Below the pieces are notes generated by a model. The model saw nothing but the letters and a program-made list of their open reading frames with translations, was not told the DNA's origin and did not search any database. From Streptomyces sp. L-9-10 (GTDB lineage Bacteria; Actinomycetota; Actinomycetes; Streptomycetales; Streptomycetaceae), in assembly GCF_004151105.1 (NCBI RefSeq), contig NZ_PHRF01000041.1, forward strand, positions 186,001 to 250,000: a DNA stretch of 64,000 bases, given 5' to 3'. A program made the position numbers and the translations under genes. Each line of letters begins with the position of its first letter. The first letter of the stretch is position 1. Shown here piece after piece: positions 33,671 through 42,420 of the stretch.

Positions 33671-35718
33671 GGGGAGACCTTCCCGGCGGGGGTCGGGGTG
33701 TGCGCGGACGTGGACGAGGCCGGCGGCCGGTCGTCGGGCCGGGGCACGTCGGGAGCCGGCCCGCTCCGGCCGGATCCGCCGCGCAGCCCTGCCAGGCCGC
33801 GGGGCAGCAGGTACACGGCCGCGACGAACAGCACGCCGAGCAGCAGCGGCCCGTGGCCGGGCCACGAACTGGCGACCCAGTCCCGTGTGATGACGATGAG
33901 CCCGGCGCCCATCAGAGCGCCGATCACGGACGTCGTACCGCCGATGACGGCCGCGAGCAGCGCGAACGCGGCGATCTCGAAGCCGACGTCGGCGGGGGAG
34001 AGGTACTGCTGGACGGTGACCATCAGCGAGCCGCCGACACCGGCCAGCGCGCCGGCGCAGATGTGCGCCACCAGCAGGTAGCGCCCCACCGGGTGCCCCG
34101 AGGCGCGCATCCGCGCCTCGGCGCCCCGGGTGCCGGTCAGCAGCTTTCCGGCGGGGGAGCGCAGTACGAGCAGGGTGACGGTGACGGCGATGACGGCGAC
34201 GACGAGCGCGTAGGTGTAGACGTCGCTCTCCCCGGACATCCCCTCCCCGCCCCACAGGGCCTGTGTGGACGGGAAGCCGACGAGACCGTCGGCGCCGCCG
34301 GTGACGGACTTGAACTGGTTGATGACCGCGCCGGTCAGCTCGCCGACGGCGAGCGTGATCATCAGCACGGTGGTGCCACGGGCCCGGATCACGGCGGGCC
34401 CCGTCACCGCGGAGAAGACCGCGGCGGCGAGCGCCGAGAGGACGATCTGCACCGGGCCCATGGTCCACCCGGCCTGGGCGAGGTTCGCGGTGGCGTACGC
34501 GCCGACGGCGAACGGCGCGGTCTGCCCGAGGGTGGGCAGTCCCGCGTAGCCGGTGAGGATGGTGACACTGACCGCGAGCAGTCCCAGGGCCAGGGCCGAA
34601 CCGGCCAGCGAGATGCTGTACGAGTCGAGCAGCCACGGCAACGCGATCAGTACCGCGAGAGCCACGAGCAGCGGGGCGGCCCGCCGCCACGCGGCCCCGC
34701 GCGGGAGCCACCCGATCCCCGGGAACGCGCCCCCGCCCCCGCCGGACGGCGCCGCCGCCACCGCCGTGCCGCGGGGCCGCGGGCGCGACCGCGCGGCGAG
34801 TTGACGCCGGAGCCGGGCCACCGGATCCGAGGACGGACCCTCCGGGCCGTGTGCGGCCGCCGGTTCCGCGAAGCGGGAGCGGATCACCAGCACCGCCGCC
34901 ATCGCGGCGAAGAGGAGGTACGGTGCCAGGTCCGGCGCCACCGAGACGCCCAGCGTCTGGACCTCGCCCACGGCGATCGCCGCGAAGAACGTCGCCCACA
35001 GCGAGCGCAGCCCGCCGAGCACGACCACCACCAGGGACAGCATCAGTACGTTCTCGGACGTGCCGGGCCCGGGACCGATGATCGGCGCCCCGAGCACGCC
35101 CGCCGCGCCGGCCAGCGCACCCGCCGCCGCGAGGACGCCGGTGTGCACCGCCCGGGGGTTGTGGCCGGTGGCCGCGAGCATCTGCGGATCGTCGGCGGCG
35201 GCCCGTACCGCCGCACCCACGCGGGTCCTGGTCAGCATCCACGTGCCGAACGCGGCGAGCAGTACGGCCATCACGATGAAGCAGAGCCGGTACGCGGGGT
35301 ACCGGTGGCCCAGCAGCGTGACCGAGGAGTCGAGCGCCTCGGGCACGCGTACCGGAAGCTCGTCCGCCCCGAAGAACTGGATGAGCAGGTCACCGCCGAT
35401 CAGGGCGAGCCCGAACGTCAGCAGTGCCTGCGCGAGATGCCCACGCCGGGCGAGCGGAACCGTCGCGGCGGACAGTCCCGCTCCCGCGACGCACGCCGCC
35501 GCGGTTCCGGCGGCCAGCCCGAGGACGAGACCGCCCCAGGTCCCGTCGCTCAACTCCGCGCCCGTGTAGGCGCCGATGGCGTACAGAGTGCCGTGCGACA
35601 GGTTCAGCACGCCCGCGGTGCCGAAGGCGAGACTCAGGCCGGCGGCGACGACGAACAGCAGCAGCCCGTAGGCCACACCGTCCACCGCCGGCATGAGGTG
35701 GGCATCGAGGAGTTCCAC
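33667..35718 (-). CDS. Fused LivH-LivM permease of a branched-chain amino acid-type ABC transporter
   Basis: 683 residues, about twice a normal permease. Residues ~1-300 match LivH (GVAYGLLLFVVAAGLSLAFGTAGVLNLSHG, with the NLSHG motif). A Pro/Arg/Gly-rich linker (~305-350, no membrane segments) follows. Residues ~350-660 match LivM (ALGLLAVSVTILTGYAGLPTLGQ and the loop AGVGGSLMVTVQQYLSP). A single chain therefore supplies both halves of the channel. The start is GTG 35718, one base after the binding-protein stop. A cytoplasmic Pro/Ser-rich tail ends the protein. Confidence 0.9.
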   Translation of the reverse strand: MELLDAHLMPAVDGVAYGLLLFVVAAGLSLAFGTAGVLNLSHGTLYAIGAYTGAELSDGTWGGLVLGLAAGTAAACVAGAGLSAATVPLARRGHLAQALLTFGLALIGGDLLIQFFGADELPVRVPEALDSSVTLLGHRYPAYRLCFIVMAVLLAAFGTWMLTRTRVGAAVRAAADDPQMLAATGHNPRAVHTGVLAAAGALAGAAGVLGAPIIGPGPGTSENVLMLSLVVVVLGGLRSLWATFFAAIAVGEVQTLGVSVAPDLAPYLLFAAMAAVLVIRSRFAEPAAAHGPEGPSSDPVARLRRQLAARSRPRPRGTAVAAAPSGGGGGAFPGIGWLPRGAAWRRAAPLLVALAVLIALPWLLDSYSISLAGSALALGLLAVSVTILTGYAGLPTLGQTAPFAVGAYATANLAQAGWTMGPVQIVLSALAAAVFSAVTGPAVIRARGTTVLMITLAVGELTGAVINQFKSVTGGADGLVGFPSTQALWGGEGMSGESDVYTYALVVAVIAVTVTLLVLRSPAGKLLTGTRGAEARMRASGHPVGRYLLVAHICAGALAGVGGSLMVTVQQYLSPADVGFEIAAFALLAAVIGGTTSVIGALMGAGLIVITRDWVASSWPGHGPLLLGVLFVAAVYLLPRGLAGLRGGSGRSGPAPDVPRPDDRPPASSTSAHTPTPAGKVSP

Positions 35719-35719
35719 G

Positions 35720-36922
35720 TCAGCCGCCGAGCGTCGCCAGGTCCTGGACCATGACGTTGGCCAGTTGGTTACCGTCCGGCCGCACCTGACGCAGGTACCA
35801 GTTCTGCACCGGCGAGTGCGCCTTGTCGCCGAACTCCCAGGCGCCGCGCGGGCTGTCGATCTGCCCCAGGTCCGCGATGGCCTTGTTGATGGTCTGCGGC
35901 GTCACGTCGCCCTTCTTCGCGGCGTCGGCGATCGCCTGGTCCAGCACGGCGGCCGCGTCGTACGACGCCATCGCGTACGTGGTGGGCTGCGTGTCGTGCT
36001 TGGCGGTCCAGTCGGCGGCGAACTTGCGGTTGGCCGCGTTGTCGAGGTCGGGCGCGTAGTTCAGGACCGAGTAGATGTCCTTCGCCGCGTCGCCCTGCGC
36101 CTGGAGCACACTGCCCTCGGTGACGAAGGCCGTGTACAGCGGCAGGTCGGCTATGTCGGACTGCGCGTACTGCTTGGCGAAGTCGATCGCGGCCTTGCCG
36201 GCGTAGAAGCAGTAGACCGCCTTGGCGTCCGTCTTGGCGATCTCGGCGAAGTACGGCATGAAGTTGGTGGTCTTCGGGAACGGCGTCCAGGCGGTCTTGC
36301 CGTCGGGGTTGGCGAGCTTGCCCCCCTGGCGCTTGAACTCCTCGGTGAACCCGCGCAGTTCGTCGTAGCCGCCCTGGTAGTCGGGTCCGATCGCGTAGAC
36401 CGGTCCGTCGACCTTCTCCTTGACGTACGGGGCGATGGCCTTGCCCGGCTCGTCGGACAGGAAGCTCGTCGTCCACACGTATTCGAGGTTCTTGACGGGC
36501 GGCCGGCCGTTCGAGCCCAGGAAGGGGATCTTGGCCTGGTCGACCAGCGGCAGGACCGCGTTGACCGAGCCTCCGCCGACGAAGCCGGTCAGCGCGTCGA
36601 CCTTGTCCTTCTTGACCAGCTTGGTGGCCGCGGGAACGGCGGTCGGCGGACCGTCGCCCTCGTCCGCGACGATGAGCTCGACCTCGCGTCCACCCAGCTT
36701 GTTGCCGTGGGTTTCCAGGTACAGCTCGAAGCCGGCCCGCAGGTCGGTGCCGACCGGCTTGTAGGTGCCGGACAGGGAAGCCACCAGGCCGACCTTCACG
36801 GTGTCGCCGCCGGCTCCGGTGTCGCCGCTGCACCCGGTGACGGCTGCCAGGCCGAGGGCGAGGGCGGCGGCGCCGACCGGCCGCAGTCTGCGGCGGCGCG
36901 AAAGGGACAGGTCGAAGAACAT
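35720..36922 (-). CDS. ABC transporter substrate-binding lipoprotein (LivK-like)
   Basis: 400 residues. A signal peptide with SRRRR and a hydrophobic core ends in the lipobox VTGC. The mature protein has the periplasmic binding protein type 1 fold of the amide/amino acid family (VKVGLVASLSGTYKPVGTDL, VDALTGFVGGGSVNAVLPLV, VYAIGPDYQGGYDELRGF, YDAAAVLDQAIADA). The ligand could be a branched-chain amino acid, an amide, a short-chain acid or an aromatic acid. ATG 36922 is chosen because GAGAG is 5 bp upstream; ATG 36934 has no site. It starts 64 bp after the roadblock gene. Confidence 0.9.
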   Translation of the reverse strand: MFFDLSLSRRRRLRPVGAAALALGLAAVTGCSGDTGAGGDTVKVGLVASLSGTYKPVGTDLRAGFELYLETHGNKLGGREVELIVADEGDGPPTAVPAATKLVKKDKVDALTGFVGGGSVNAVLPLVDQAKIPFLGSNGRPPVKNLEYVWTTSFLSDEPGKAIAPYVKEKVDGPVYAIGPDYQGGYDELRGFTEEFKRQGGKLANPDGKTAWTPFPKTTNFMPYFAEIAKTDAKAVYCFYAGKAAIDFAKQYAQSDIADLPLYTAFVTEGSVLQAQGDAAKDIYSVLNYAPDLDNAANRKFAADWTAKHDTQPTTYAMASYDAAAVLDQAIADAAKKGDVTPQTINKAIADLGQIDSPRGAWEFGDKAHSPVQNWYLRQVRPDGNQLANVMVQDLATLGG

Positions 36923-36986
36923 AAGGACTCTCATCGGTAGGAACGGGCGGAGCGGGTGGTCCGGTCGTACGGGAACGGCCAGGTGA

Positions 36987-37391
36987 TCAGCGCGCGTGCT
37001 CGGTGCTCGGCTCGCGGACCTGGGGGGACAGCGAGTCGCCGACCTGGTTGATCAGTTCGGACATCATGTAGCTGACCTCACCGATGTCCGCGTCCCTGGT
37101 GGTGGTCACCAGCAGCGAGGCGCCGCTGGAGACGGCCATCGAGAACATGTAGCCGCCCTCCATCGCCGTCAGGCTGTGCTCGACGGGATCGGTGTTCGTC
37201 AACTGGGCGGCGGCGGACAGCAGGTTGACGACGCCGGAGGCGATGGCGGCCAGCCGGTCGGCGTCGTCGCGATCCACACCGGTGTACGCCAGCGCGAGTC
37301 CGTCCACAGACACGGCTATCGCCTGTGTGACTTCCGGGATACGTCCGGCGAAGTCGCTCAGGATCCAGCTCAGGTCGGCGGGTGAGGTCAT
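36987..37391 (-). CDS. Roadblock/LC7 domain protein (CvnB-like)
   Basis: 134 residues forming one roadblock/LC7 domain (LSWILSDFAGRIPEVTQAIAVSVDGLALAY, GYMFSMAVSSGASLLVTTTRDADIG). In Streptomyces conservons such proteins pair with a membrane sensor ATPase (CvnA), a DUF742 protein (CvnC) and a small GTPase (CvnD). The start overlaps the kinase stop by ATGA. No CvnC or CvnD follows here. Confidence 0.92.
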   Translation of the reverse strand: MTSPADLSWILSDFAGRIPEVTQAIAVSVDGLALAYTGVDRDDADRLAAIASGVVNLLSAAAQLTNTDPVEHSLTAMEGGYMFSMAVSSGASLLVTTTRDADIGEVSYMMSELINQVGDSLSPQVREPSTEHAR

Positions 37392-39817
37392 TTCTCGCTC
37401 CGTTCGGTGTCGTCGTCGGTGGTGGAACGCCGGCGCTGGTTGGTGCTCCGGTTGATGCCCTGGGCGTAGGCCGCCAGGACGTCGGAGACTTGCCGGGAGT
37501 CCCGGCGGCGGGGCGAGGGCCTGGGTGTGGCGGCGCCGGAGCGCTGTTCGGAGCCGTCCCGCTTGCCCAGGGTGGCCCGCTGAGGGGGCGCGGTGCGCTG
37601 TCGCACGGGCAGTCCCGAGGAGCTCACTCCGGCGATGCGTGAAACCGGCTCGTCGCGTACGGGGTGCCGGGCGGGTGCGGGTGCGGCGCCGCGCTCGTGT
37701 TCCGGCTCGCGCGTGCCGGCGCCGGAACCGCCACCGTGGAACCCGTTGGTTCCGGTGGTGTCACCGCGCGGTGCGACCCGGTTGCCCGCGTCCTGGGTCG
37801 CGCCCCGCGCCGCGACGGGCCGGTCGGGCTGTGCGGCCGGACGAGGCGCCTTGCGGCGCGCACCGTTGTCACGGCCGCCGTGGCCACGGTCCTCGCCGAG
37901 CGTGCCCCGCGGCGGCGGTGCGGCCTTCCGAGGGGCCGGGGCCAGCACGCTCGCGGGCAGGGCGACCTCCGCGATGGTGCCGGGACCCGACGAGTCGCAC
38001 AGTTCGACCGTGATGCCGTGACGCGCGGCGAGCCGCGCCACCACGTGCAGACCCATGGACCGTATGTCTCCGATGCCCGACCGCGGCTCGCGCAGCGCGG
38101 CGTTGCAGACGGCGCGGCGTTCCGCGGTGATACCGACGCCCTCGTCGACGATCTGCACGACGGCCCGGTCCCACAGCCGCCATACGGCGACCCCGACCTG
38201 CTTGTCGGGCGGCGAGAACCGGGTCGCGTTGTCGAGGAGCTCCGCCAGGATGTGCGCCACGTCGTGCACGGCGCGGGCGGCGATGCCGATCTCCGATTCG
38301 ACGACGCCGAGCGACACGCGGTCGAAGCGCTCGATCTGCTGGGCCGCGGCCATGATGACGGTGGAGCAGTCGACGTCCTGCGAGCGCACCCGGGCCTGCC
38401 CGAACCCGCCGAGCACCAGCAGGCTGTTGGTGTTGCGCTCCATGCGGATGGCGAGGTGGTCGAGAGCGAAGAGGGTCTTCATGCGTGCGGGATCGGCCTC
38501 GTCGCGCTGGACCGCGTCCAGCTCGGACACCATGACGGTGGTCAACTGCGCGCCCCTGCGGGCGACTCCGACCAGAGTGTCCGCGAACTGCTCGTGGATG
38601 TGGGCCTGTTGCGCGGCCAGCCGGACGGCTTCGTGATGGACGGCGTTGAACGCCTCACCCACCTCGCCGATCTCGTCCTCGCCCGTGGTCTTGACCGGGT
38701 TGCCGGTCGCGCGGGCGACCTGCTCGGGGGTCGCGCCGCTCAGCGCGCCGGGCTGGGACAGTTCGCTCATCACGGCGGGCAGCCCGGTGTGGGCGACCTC
38801 GTGCGCGGCGTTGCGCAGATCACGGAGCCGGCGGATCATCACGCGACCCAGGCGGACGGCCACGATGACGGCGCCGACCAGGGTCAGCAGCACCAGGGCG
38901 ATCTCGGCCCCGGATATCCAGAAGAGCGTGGTGCGCGCGTCGGAGACCGCCGAGAGGACGGACGCGTCGATCCGCGTCTCCACCGAACGCAGCAGCGTCA
39001 GACGGTCCTGGGAAGCCTTCTGCCACTCCTTAGGGGTGACGTCGATGTCCTTGCTCGTTCCCGTACGCCCGATCTCGTCCTCGAGCCGTCGGGCCTCCAG
39101 CGCCTTCGCGCCGGAGAGGGTGCGCTCCAGCCAGGTCCGCCACTGGTCGGGGCCGAGGTCGAACAGGACGTTGATCGACTCGGTGTACCCCAGCCGGCCG
39201 GCGTCGAACGTCCGCTGAGAGGCGGTCGTGAAGCCGCCCGCGGCCTGCGCCCTCAATACGGTGACCTGCTGCTGGGCCGTGTGCTCGGCCGCCTCGGAGA
39301 GAGCGGCGGCGGCGCGGATCCGGTCCGCGATGTCGGCGTCGACGCCGTCGGCCTGCGCGATGCCCTCGCGGTAGCCGTTGAGGTCGGCGATCACGATCCG
39401 GTAGCCGAAGGCGAGCGCGGAGATGGTGATGTCGCCCGAGCGCACCTGGGCGCGCAGCGAGGGCATCTCGTCGATGAAGCGCTCGATACGGTCCAGCGCG
39501 CCCTGTGCGCTGCCGGGCACTTCGGACAACTGTGCGCTCCGGGCGCGGAATTCGGCGACGCTTGTGTCGGTCGCCTGGGAACTCTCCCGGAACGCCTCTG
39601 TATCTCCCTGTTTGGAGACCAGCGCGGTGGCTGCCACCCGCTCGCGCTGCAACTGGTGGGTCAACTCTCCCGCGGTGGAGGCGACATCGACCATTTCGGT
39701 CAGCCGGTGGGCCTGGAGCGCCTGGTTGGTCGCGGGTGCGAGGGCCAGACCGGAGAAGGCGACGGCCACGGTGAGAGGCGCGGTGACGAGCAGGGCGAGG
39801 CGACGATTGATTTTCAC
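37388..39817 (-). CDS. Conservon sensor histidine kinase-like ATPase (CvnA-like) with nitrate/nitrite-sensing-type domain
   Basis: 809 residues. TM1 is near the N-terminus (ALLVTAPLTVAVAFSG). A ~260-residue extracellular helical domain of the NIT (nitrate/nitrite sensing) type follows (LQRERVAATALVSKQG). TM2 is ISGAEIALVLLTLVGAVIVAV, then a HAMP-like linker, a dimerisation region (FALDHLAIRMERNTNSLLVL) and a HATPase domain with N-box HILAELLDNATRFSPP, G1 VDEGVGI and G2 SMGLHVVARLA. The last ~230 residues are low-complexity Pro/Arg/Gly. GTG 39817 (GGAG 7 bp upstream) is chosen: it starts right before TM1, and the open frame upstream has no recognisable domain. It is probably the first gene of a unit that includes the roadblock gene and the ABC transporter. 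Confidence 0.9.
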   Translation of the reverse strand: MKINRRLALLVTAPLTVAVAFSGLALAPATNQALQAHRLTEMVDVASTAGELTHQLQRERVAATALVSKQGDTEAFRESSQATDTSVAEFRARSAQLSEVPGSAQGALDRIERFIDEMPSLRAQVRSGDITISALAFGYRIVIADLNGYREGIAQADGVDADIADRIRAAAALSEAAEHTAQQQVTVLRAQAAGGFTTASQRTFDAGRLGYTESINVLFDLGPDQWRTWLERTLSGAKALEARRLEDEIGRTGTSKDIDVTPKEWQKASQDRLTLLRSVETRIDASVLSAVSDARTTLFWISGAEIALVLLTLVGAVIVAVRLGRVMIRRLRDLRNAAHEVAHTGLPAVMSELSQPGALSGATPEQVARATGNPVKTTGEDEIGEVGEAFNAVHHEAVRLAAQQAHIHEQFADTLVGVARRGAQLTTVMVSELDAVQRDEADPARMKTLFALDHLAIRMERNTNSLLVLGGFGQARVRSQDVDCSTVIMAAAQQIERFDRVSLGVVESEIGIAARAVHDVAHILAELLDNATRFSPPDKQVGVAVWRLWDRAVVQIVDEGVGITAERRAVCNAALREPRSGIGDIRSMGLHVVARLAARHGITVELCDSSGPGTIAEVALPASVLAPAPRKAAPPPRGTLGEDRGHGGRDNGARRKAPRPAAQPDRPVAARGATQDAGNRVAPRGDTTGTNGFHGGGSGAGTREPEHERGAAPAPARHPVRDEPVSRIAGVSSSGLPVRQRTAPPQRATLGKRDGSEQRSGAATPRPSPRRRDSRQVSDVLAAYAQGINRSTNQRRRSTTDDDTERSEK

Positions 39818-40360
39818 TGCGCGGCTCCATCGCCGGAACCGGTACTGAGTATCGGTGACACGCTGATACCTGTTAACGGGTTGTGGCGGGGTGTCGGTGG
39901 GGGACGCTGCTAGGTCGGTGGGGCAGTGGCGCTCGTTGCGGGTGGGGCGGAGGAGGCCCCAGTTGCGCGGCCCGATCTTAAGCCGTCGCGCACGCCAACG
40001 GGCGCGCGCCTCATGGAAAATCGGGCGCGCTCGGCAGCCTGGGAACGATCCAACCGGATCGCGCGGGCCCCATGAGCGGCCCTTCACGAGGCCAATCGGA
40101 ATGGCCGGATCAGCTCGGCGGATTCGCGCCTGACCAGCGTAGCGGCCCTTCCCGCCCAGGTGGCCGACGGTTGGCGGAATGTCCATGGGGCGGGTCGGGC
40201 GAGCTCTTCTGACGGCTCGTCATATGCCGGATCTTCGTTGTGGAATGGTTAGATCTGATGATCGATTAGGCCAGTGGCAGCTCGCTGAGACGCCGCGCCG
40301 CCGCCCTCCTCGCGCGGGGCTGAGGGGGACGGCGGCACGGATCAGGGCCGGGTGCGGGGT
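39818..40360. other. Intergenic region upstream of the sensor kinase gene
   Basis: 543 bp without a convincing gene; small plus-strand frames lack ribosome binding sites and typical codon bias. A weak dyad GTATC (39849-39853) / GATAC (39865-39869) lies 32 bp before the kinase start and could be a promoter site. An AT-richer stretch occurs around 40215-40272. No strong terminator was found for the gene ending at 40361. Confidence 0.4.
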
Positions 40361-40996
40361 TCAGCGGGGGCGGTGACCGGCGCGGGCCTCGGCGGCAGCC
40401 TTCAGATCGTTCAGCCATGCTTCGAGGCCGTCGGCGAGGATCTTGGTCGCGGTGGGCACGTCCGCTTCCACCTGGTCCCCGGTGTGGGTCTCCTCGGTGC
40501 GCACGAGGACGCCGCCCTTGACCTTGGTGAAGTTCCATACGTGGACGCCGTCGATGCGCAGTCCCTCGCCGATCGCGGGACCGGTCCAGCGGACGCAGGA
40601 GTCGCGCTTGAGCTGCTTGACGGTCGAGGTGATCTCCAGGCTGGTGGCGGGAGTCGCGGGATTGGGAGGGATCGGGGTCGTCCAGCGGAACACCGAACCC
40701 TTCCGGAACGGGCCGTGGTCGAGGCGTTCCACGGTCTCGACGTGGGGCTGCCAGGACGGCCAGCTCTGCACGTCGGTCTGGAGCTTCCAGATGGTGCTCA
40801 GCGGCGCGTGGATCACGGTCTCGGCCTTGGAACGGACAAGGGCTGTGGGGTCGACGCCCTGTCCGCGGCAGGTGAGGGACTTGGCGGGATGAGGGGTGGC
40901 GCCGGCGGGCGCGGCGGCGGTGCCGAGGACACCGGCGACGACGAGCGGGACGGTGAACAGGGCGGCGCGGACGCCGGTGCTGCGGACTCGGGACAT
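40361..40996 (-). CDS. Secreted SRPBCC-family (START/polyketide cyclase-like) protein
   Basis: 211 residues. The signal peptide has a hydrophobic core (ALFTVPLVVAGVLGTAA) and a likely cleavage after AGATP. The mature domain (about 55-205) shows the SRPBCC pattern: IHAPLSTIWKLQTDVQSWPSWQPHV at the start, strands with FRWTTP, and a long C-terminal helix (ILADGLEAWLNDLKAAAEA). It likely binds a hydrophobic ligand outside the cell; an enzymatic role is not evident. AAGGAGA precedes the ATG. The small membrane protein gene upstream may be in the same transcript. Confidence 0.82.
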   Translation of the reverse strand: MSRVRSTGVRAALFTVPLVVAGVLGTAAAPAGATPHPAKSLTCRGQGVDPTALVRSKAETVIHAPLSTIWKLQTDVQSWPSWQPHVETVERLDHGPFRKGSVFRWTTPIPPNPATPATSLEITSTVKQLKRDSCVRWTGPAIGEGLRIDGVHVWNFTKVKGGVLVRTEETHTGDQVEADVPTATKILADGLEAWLNDLKAAAEARAGHRPR

Positions 40997-41087
40997 GGTG
41001 ATCTCCTTGGTGGTTGGTGGTTGGTGGTTGCCGGGTGAGCGTGGCGTGTCGAGTGGGCGGGAGGGGGCGGCGATCCGGGCGGTGATC

Positions 41088-41127
41088 TCACCGTCCGGGT
41101 GGTGTCACCGTCCGAGTGATGTCACCG
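41088..41127 (-). repeat. 17-bp tandem repeat at the 3' end of the small membrane protein gene
   Basis: The unit TCACCGTCCGRGTGRTG occurs at 41088-41104 and 41105-41121, and its first six bases recur at 41122-41127 where they include the stop codon. Nearby, TTGGTGG is repeated three times at 41007-41027, just before the SRPBCC gene start. Both lie in the minus-strand intercistronic space. Confidence 0.6.
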
Positions 41128-41484
41128 CGCGGGAAGGCGCCGGCGGGCTCGGTGGAGGGTCACGAGGAGGACGGCGGACGCGGCGATGATGAGCCCGGCG
41201 AACCCGGGGTGCATGTCCTTGGACAGACTCGGCGCCCCGTCGGGCCGCGTCAGCCATACGGTGAGCGGGATCGCGAACGTGACGGCGACAAACGTGGCCG
41301 CCCGGCGCACCGCCCGGTCGGGGACGCGGCGGAGCGCACCGACCAGCGCGATCACGACCGGGATGCCCGAGATGAGGGCGAACTGACCGACGATCATGAC
41401 GGGGACCGCCCAGGCCGAGACGGTCACCGCCAGCGGAACGCGCCGGTCTGTGCGGGCGGGGTGTGACTCGACCGTGGTGGTCAT
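41122..41484 (-). CDS. Small integral membrane protein, function unknown
   Basis: 120 residues with about four hydrophobic segments (VPLAVTVSAWAVPVMIV, FALISGIPVVIALVGAL, AATFVAVTFAIPLTVWL, GLIIAASAVLLVTL). GAGGAGA lies just before the ATG. It is divergent from a TetR-family gene, and the shared intergenic region holds repeated CGTTAGAAG boxes, so it is a likely TetR target. Together with the SRPBCC gene downstream it may form a two-gene unit. Confidence 0.78.
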   Translation of the reverse strand: MTTTVESHPARTDRRVPLAVTVSAWAVPVMIVGQFALISGIPVVIALVGALRRVPDRAVRRAATFVAVTFAIPLTVWLTRPDGAPSLSKDMHPGFAGLIIAASAVLLVTLHRARRRLPAR

Positions 41485-41544
41485 GACGTTCTCCTCATCC
41501 GGTGGTGTGCACGGTCCGCGCGGCCGTACCGCGCACTCCGCACT

Positions 41545-41626
41545 GCGTTAGAAGCTCGTGTGTTCGTTAGAAGTTATAACGCATCGCGAACCAGTAGGTC
41601 AACAGGTTGCGTGATAGCCTCTAACG
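41545..41626. promoter_or_regulatory. Repeated CGTTAGAAG boxes between divergent genes (candidate TetR operators)
   Basis: CGTTAGAAG occurs at 41546-41554 and 41565-41573, 19 bp apart, and an inverted related box CTCTAACG lies at 41619-41626. The second box is part of an imperfect dyad CGTTAGAAGTTATAACG. The tract is AT-rich compared with the surroundings and lies between the membrane protein gene (start 41484) and the TetR gene (start 41671), as expected for an autoregulated divergent promoter. Confidence 0.5.
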
Positions 41627-41670
41627 AAATCGTGAACTTATAGCCATAAGGCTGGGGAAGGTGGCGGACC

Positions 41671-42324
41671 ATGGCGGAACCGGACACGGAGACCCCCCGC
41701 GAGCGCTATCGCGCCCAGGTGCGCGCGGAGGTCAAGGTGCGCGCCTGGGAGCAGATCGCGACGGCGGGAGCGTCCGCGCTCTCCCTCAACGCGATCGCCA
41801 AGCGGATGGGCATGAGCGGCCCCGCGCTCTACCGCTACTTCGCCGGCCGCGACGAGCTGATCACCGAACTGATCCGGGACGCGTACCGAAGCCTGGCCGA
41901 CGCCCTCCGCGCGGCCTCCGCCGACGGTGCCGATCCGGCCGGACTGGCGCATGTTCTGCGTGGCTGGGCCCTGGAGGACCCTCAGCGGTACCTCCTCATC
42001 TACGGCACCCCCGTCCCCGGCTACCACGCACCCGAGGACATCACCGGAATCTCCAACGAGATCATGACAACCCTGCTCGACGCGTGCACGGCGCTCGCCC
42101 CGGACGCCCCCGCGACACCGTTCAGCACGCACCTGGAAAACCACCGGGCCTGGGCCGGCGATCACCCGGCCCCGCCCGCGGTCCTCCAGCTCGCCCTCAC
42201 GTTCTGGACCCGGCTGCACGGCGTCCTGTCCCTGGAACTCGCCGGCCACTTCACCGGAATGGGCTTCGACCCCGCCCTGTTCTTCGCGGCCGAACTGGAG
42301 GCCCTGACGGCACACCGGGCATGA
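41671..42324 (+). CDS. TetR-family transcriptional regulator
   Basis: 217 residues. The N-terminal helix-turn-helix is canonical (ALSLNAIAKRMGMSGPALYRYFAGRDELITELI, about residues 35-68). The C-terminal part matches the WHG-type TetR ligand domain (AHVLRGWALEDPQRYLLIYGTPVPGY). GAAGG lies upstream of the ATG. It is divergent from the small membrane protein and secreted SRPBCC genes, which are its likely targets. Confidence 0.92.
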   Translation: MAEPDTETPRERYRAQVRAEVKVRAWEQIATAGASALSLNAIAKRMGMSGPALYRYFAGRDELITELIRDAYRSLADALRAASADGADPAGLAHVLRGWALEDPQRYLLIYGTPVPGYHAPEDITGISNEIMTTLLDACTALAPDAPATPFSTHLENHRAWAGDHPAPPAVLQLALTFWTRLHGVLSLELAGHFTGMGFDPALFFAAELEALTAHRA

Positions 42325-42335
42325 GCCGTACGACA

Positions 42336-42376
42336 GGCAGGGCGGGCTTCCCCGGCCGAGGGAAACCCGCCCTGCC
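42336..42376. terminator. Bidirectional terminator between TetR and GH95-like genes
   Basis: A 17-bp stem with one mismatch (42336-42352, GGCAGGGCGGGCTTCCC, and 42360-42376) and a 7-nt loop followed by TTGT lies between two convergent genes. Confidence 0.8.
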
Positions 42377-42420
42377 TTGTGCCGATCCTCGTGCCGATGC
42401 TTGCACCGGCGTCCGGTTTC

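Noticed and set aside
36987..37391. Complete four-gene conservon
   Set aside because: The expected cvnC and cvnD genes are absent; the next gene downstream is a substrate-binding lipoprotein.
39818..40186. Longer N-terminus for the sensor kinase (about 120 extra residues)
   Set aside because: GTG 39817 has GGAG upstream and leads straight into the first membrane segment; the extension has no recognisable domain.
39891..40376. Two small plus-strand frames (80 and 65 codons) in the gap upstream of the sensor kinase
   Set aside because: Neither has a ribosome binding site, and the composition is Arg-rich without structure, as in non-coding GC-rich DNA.
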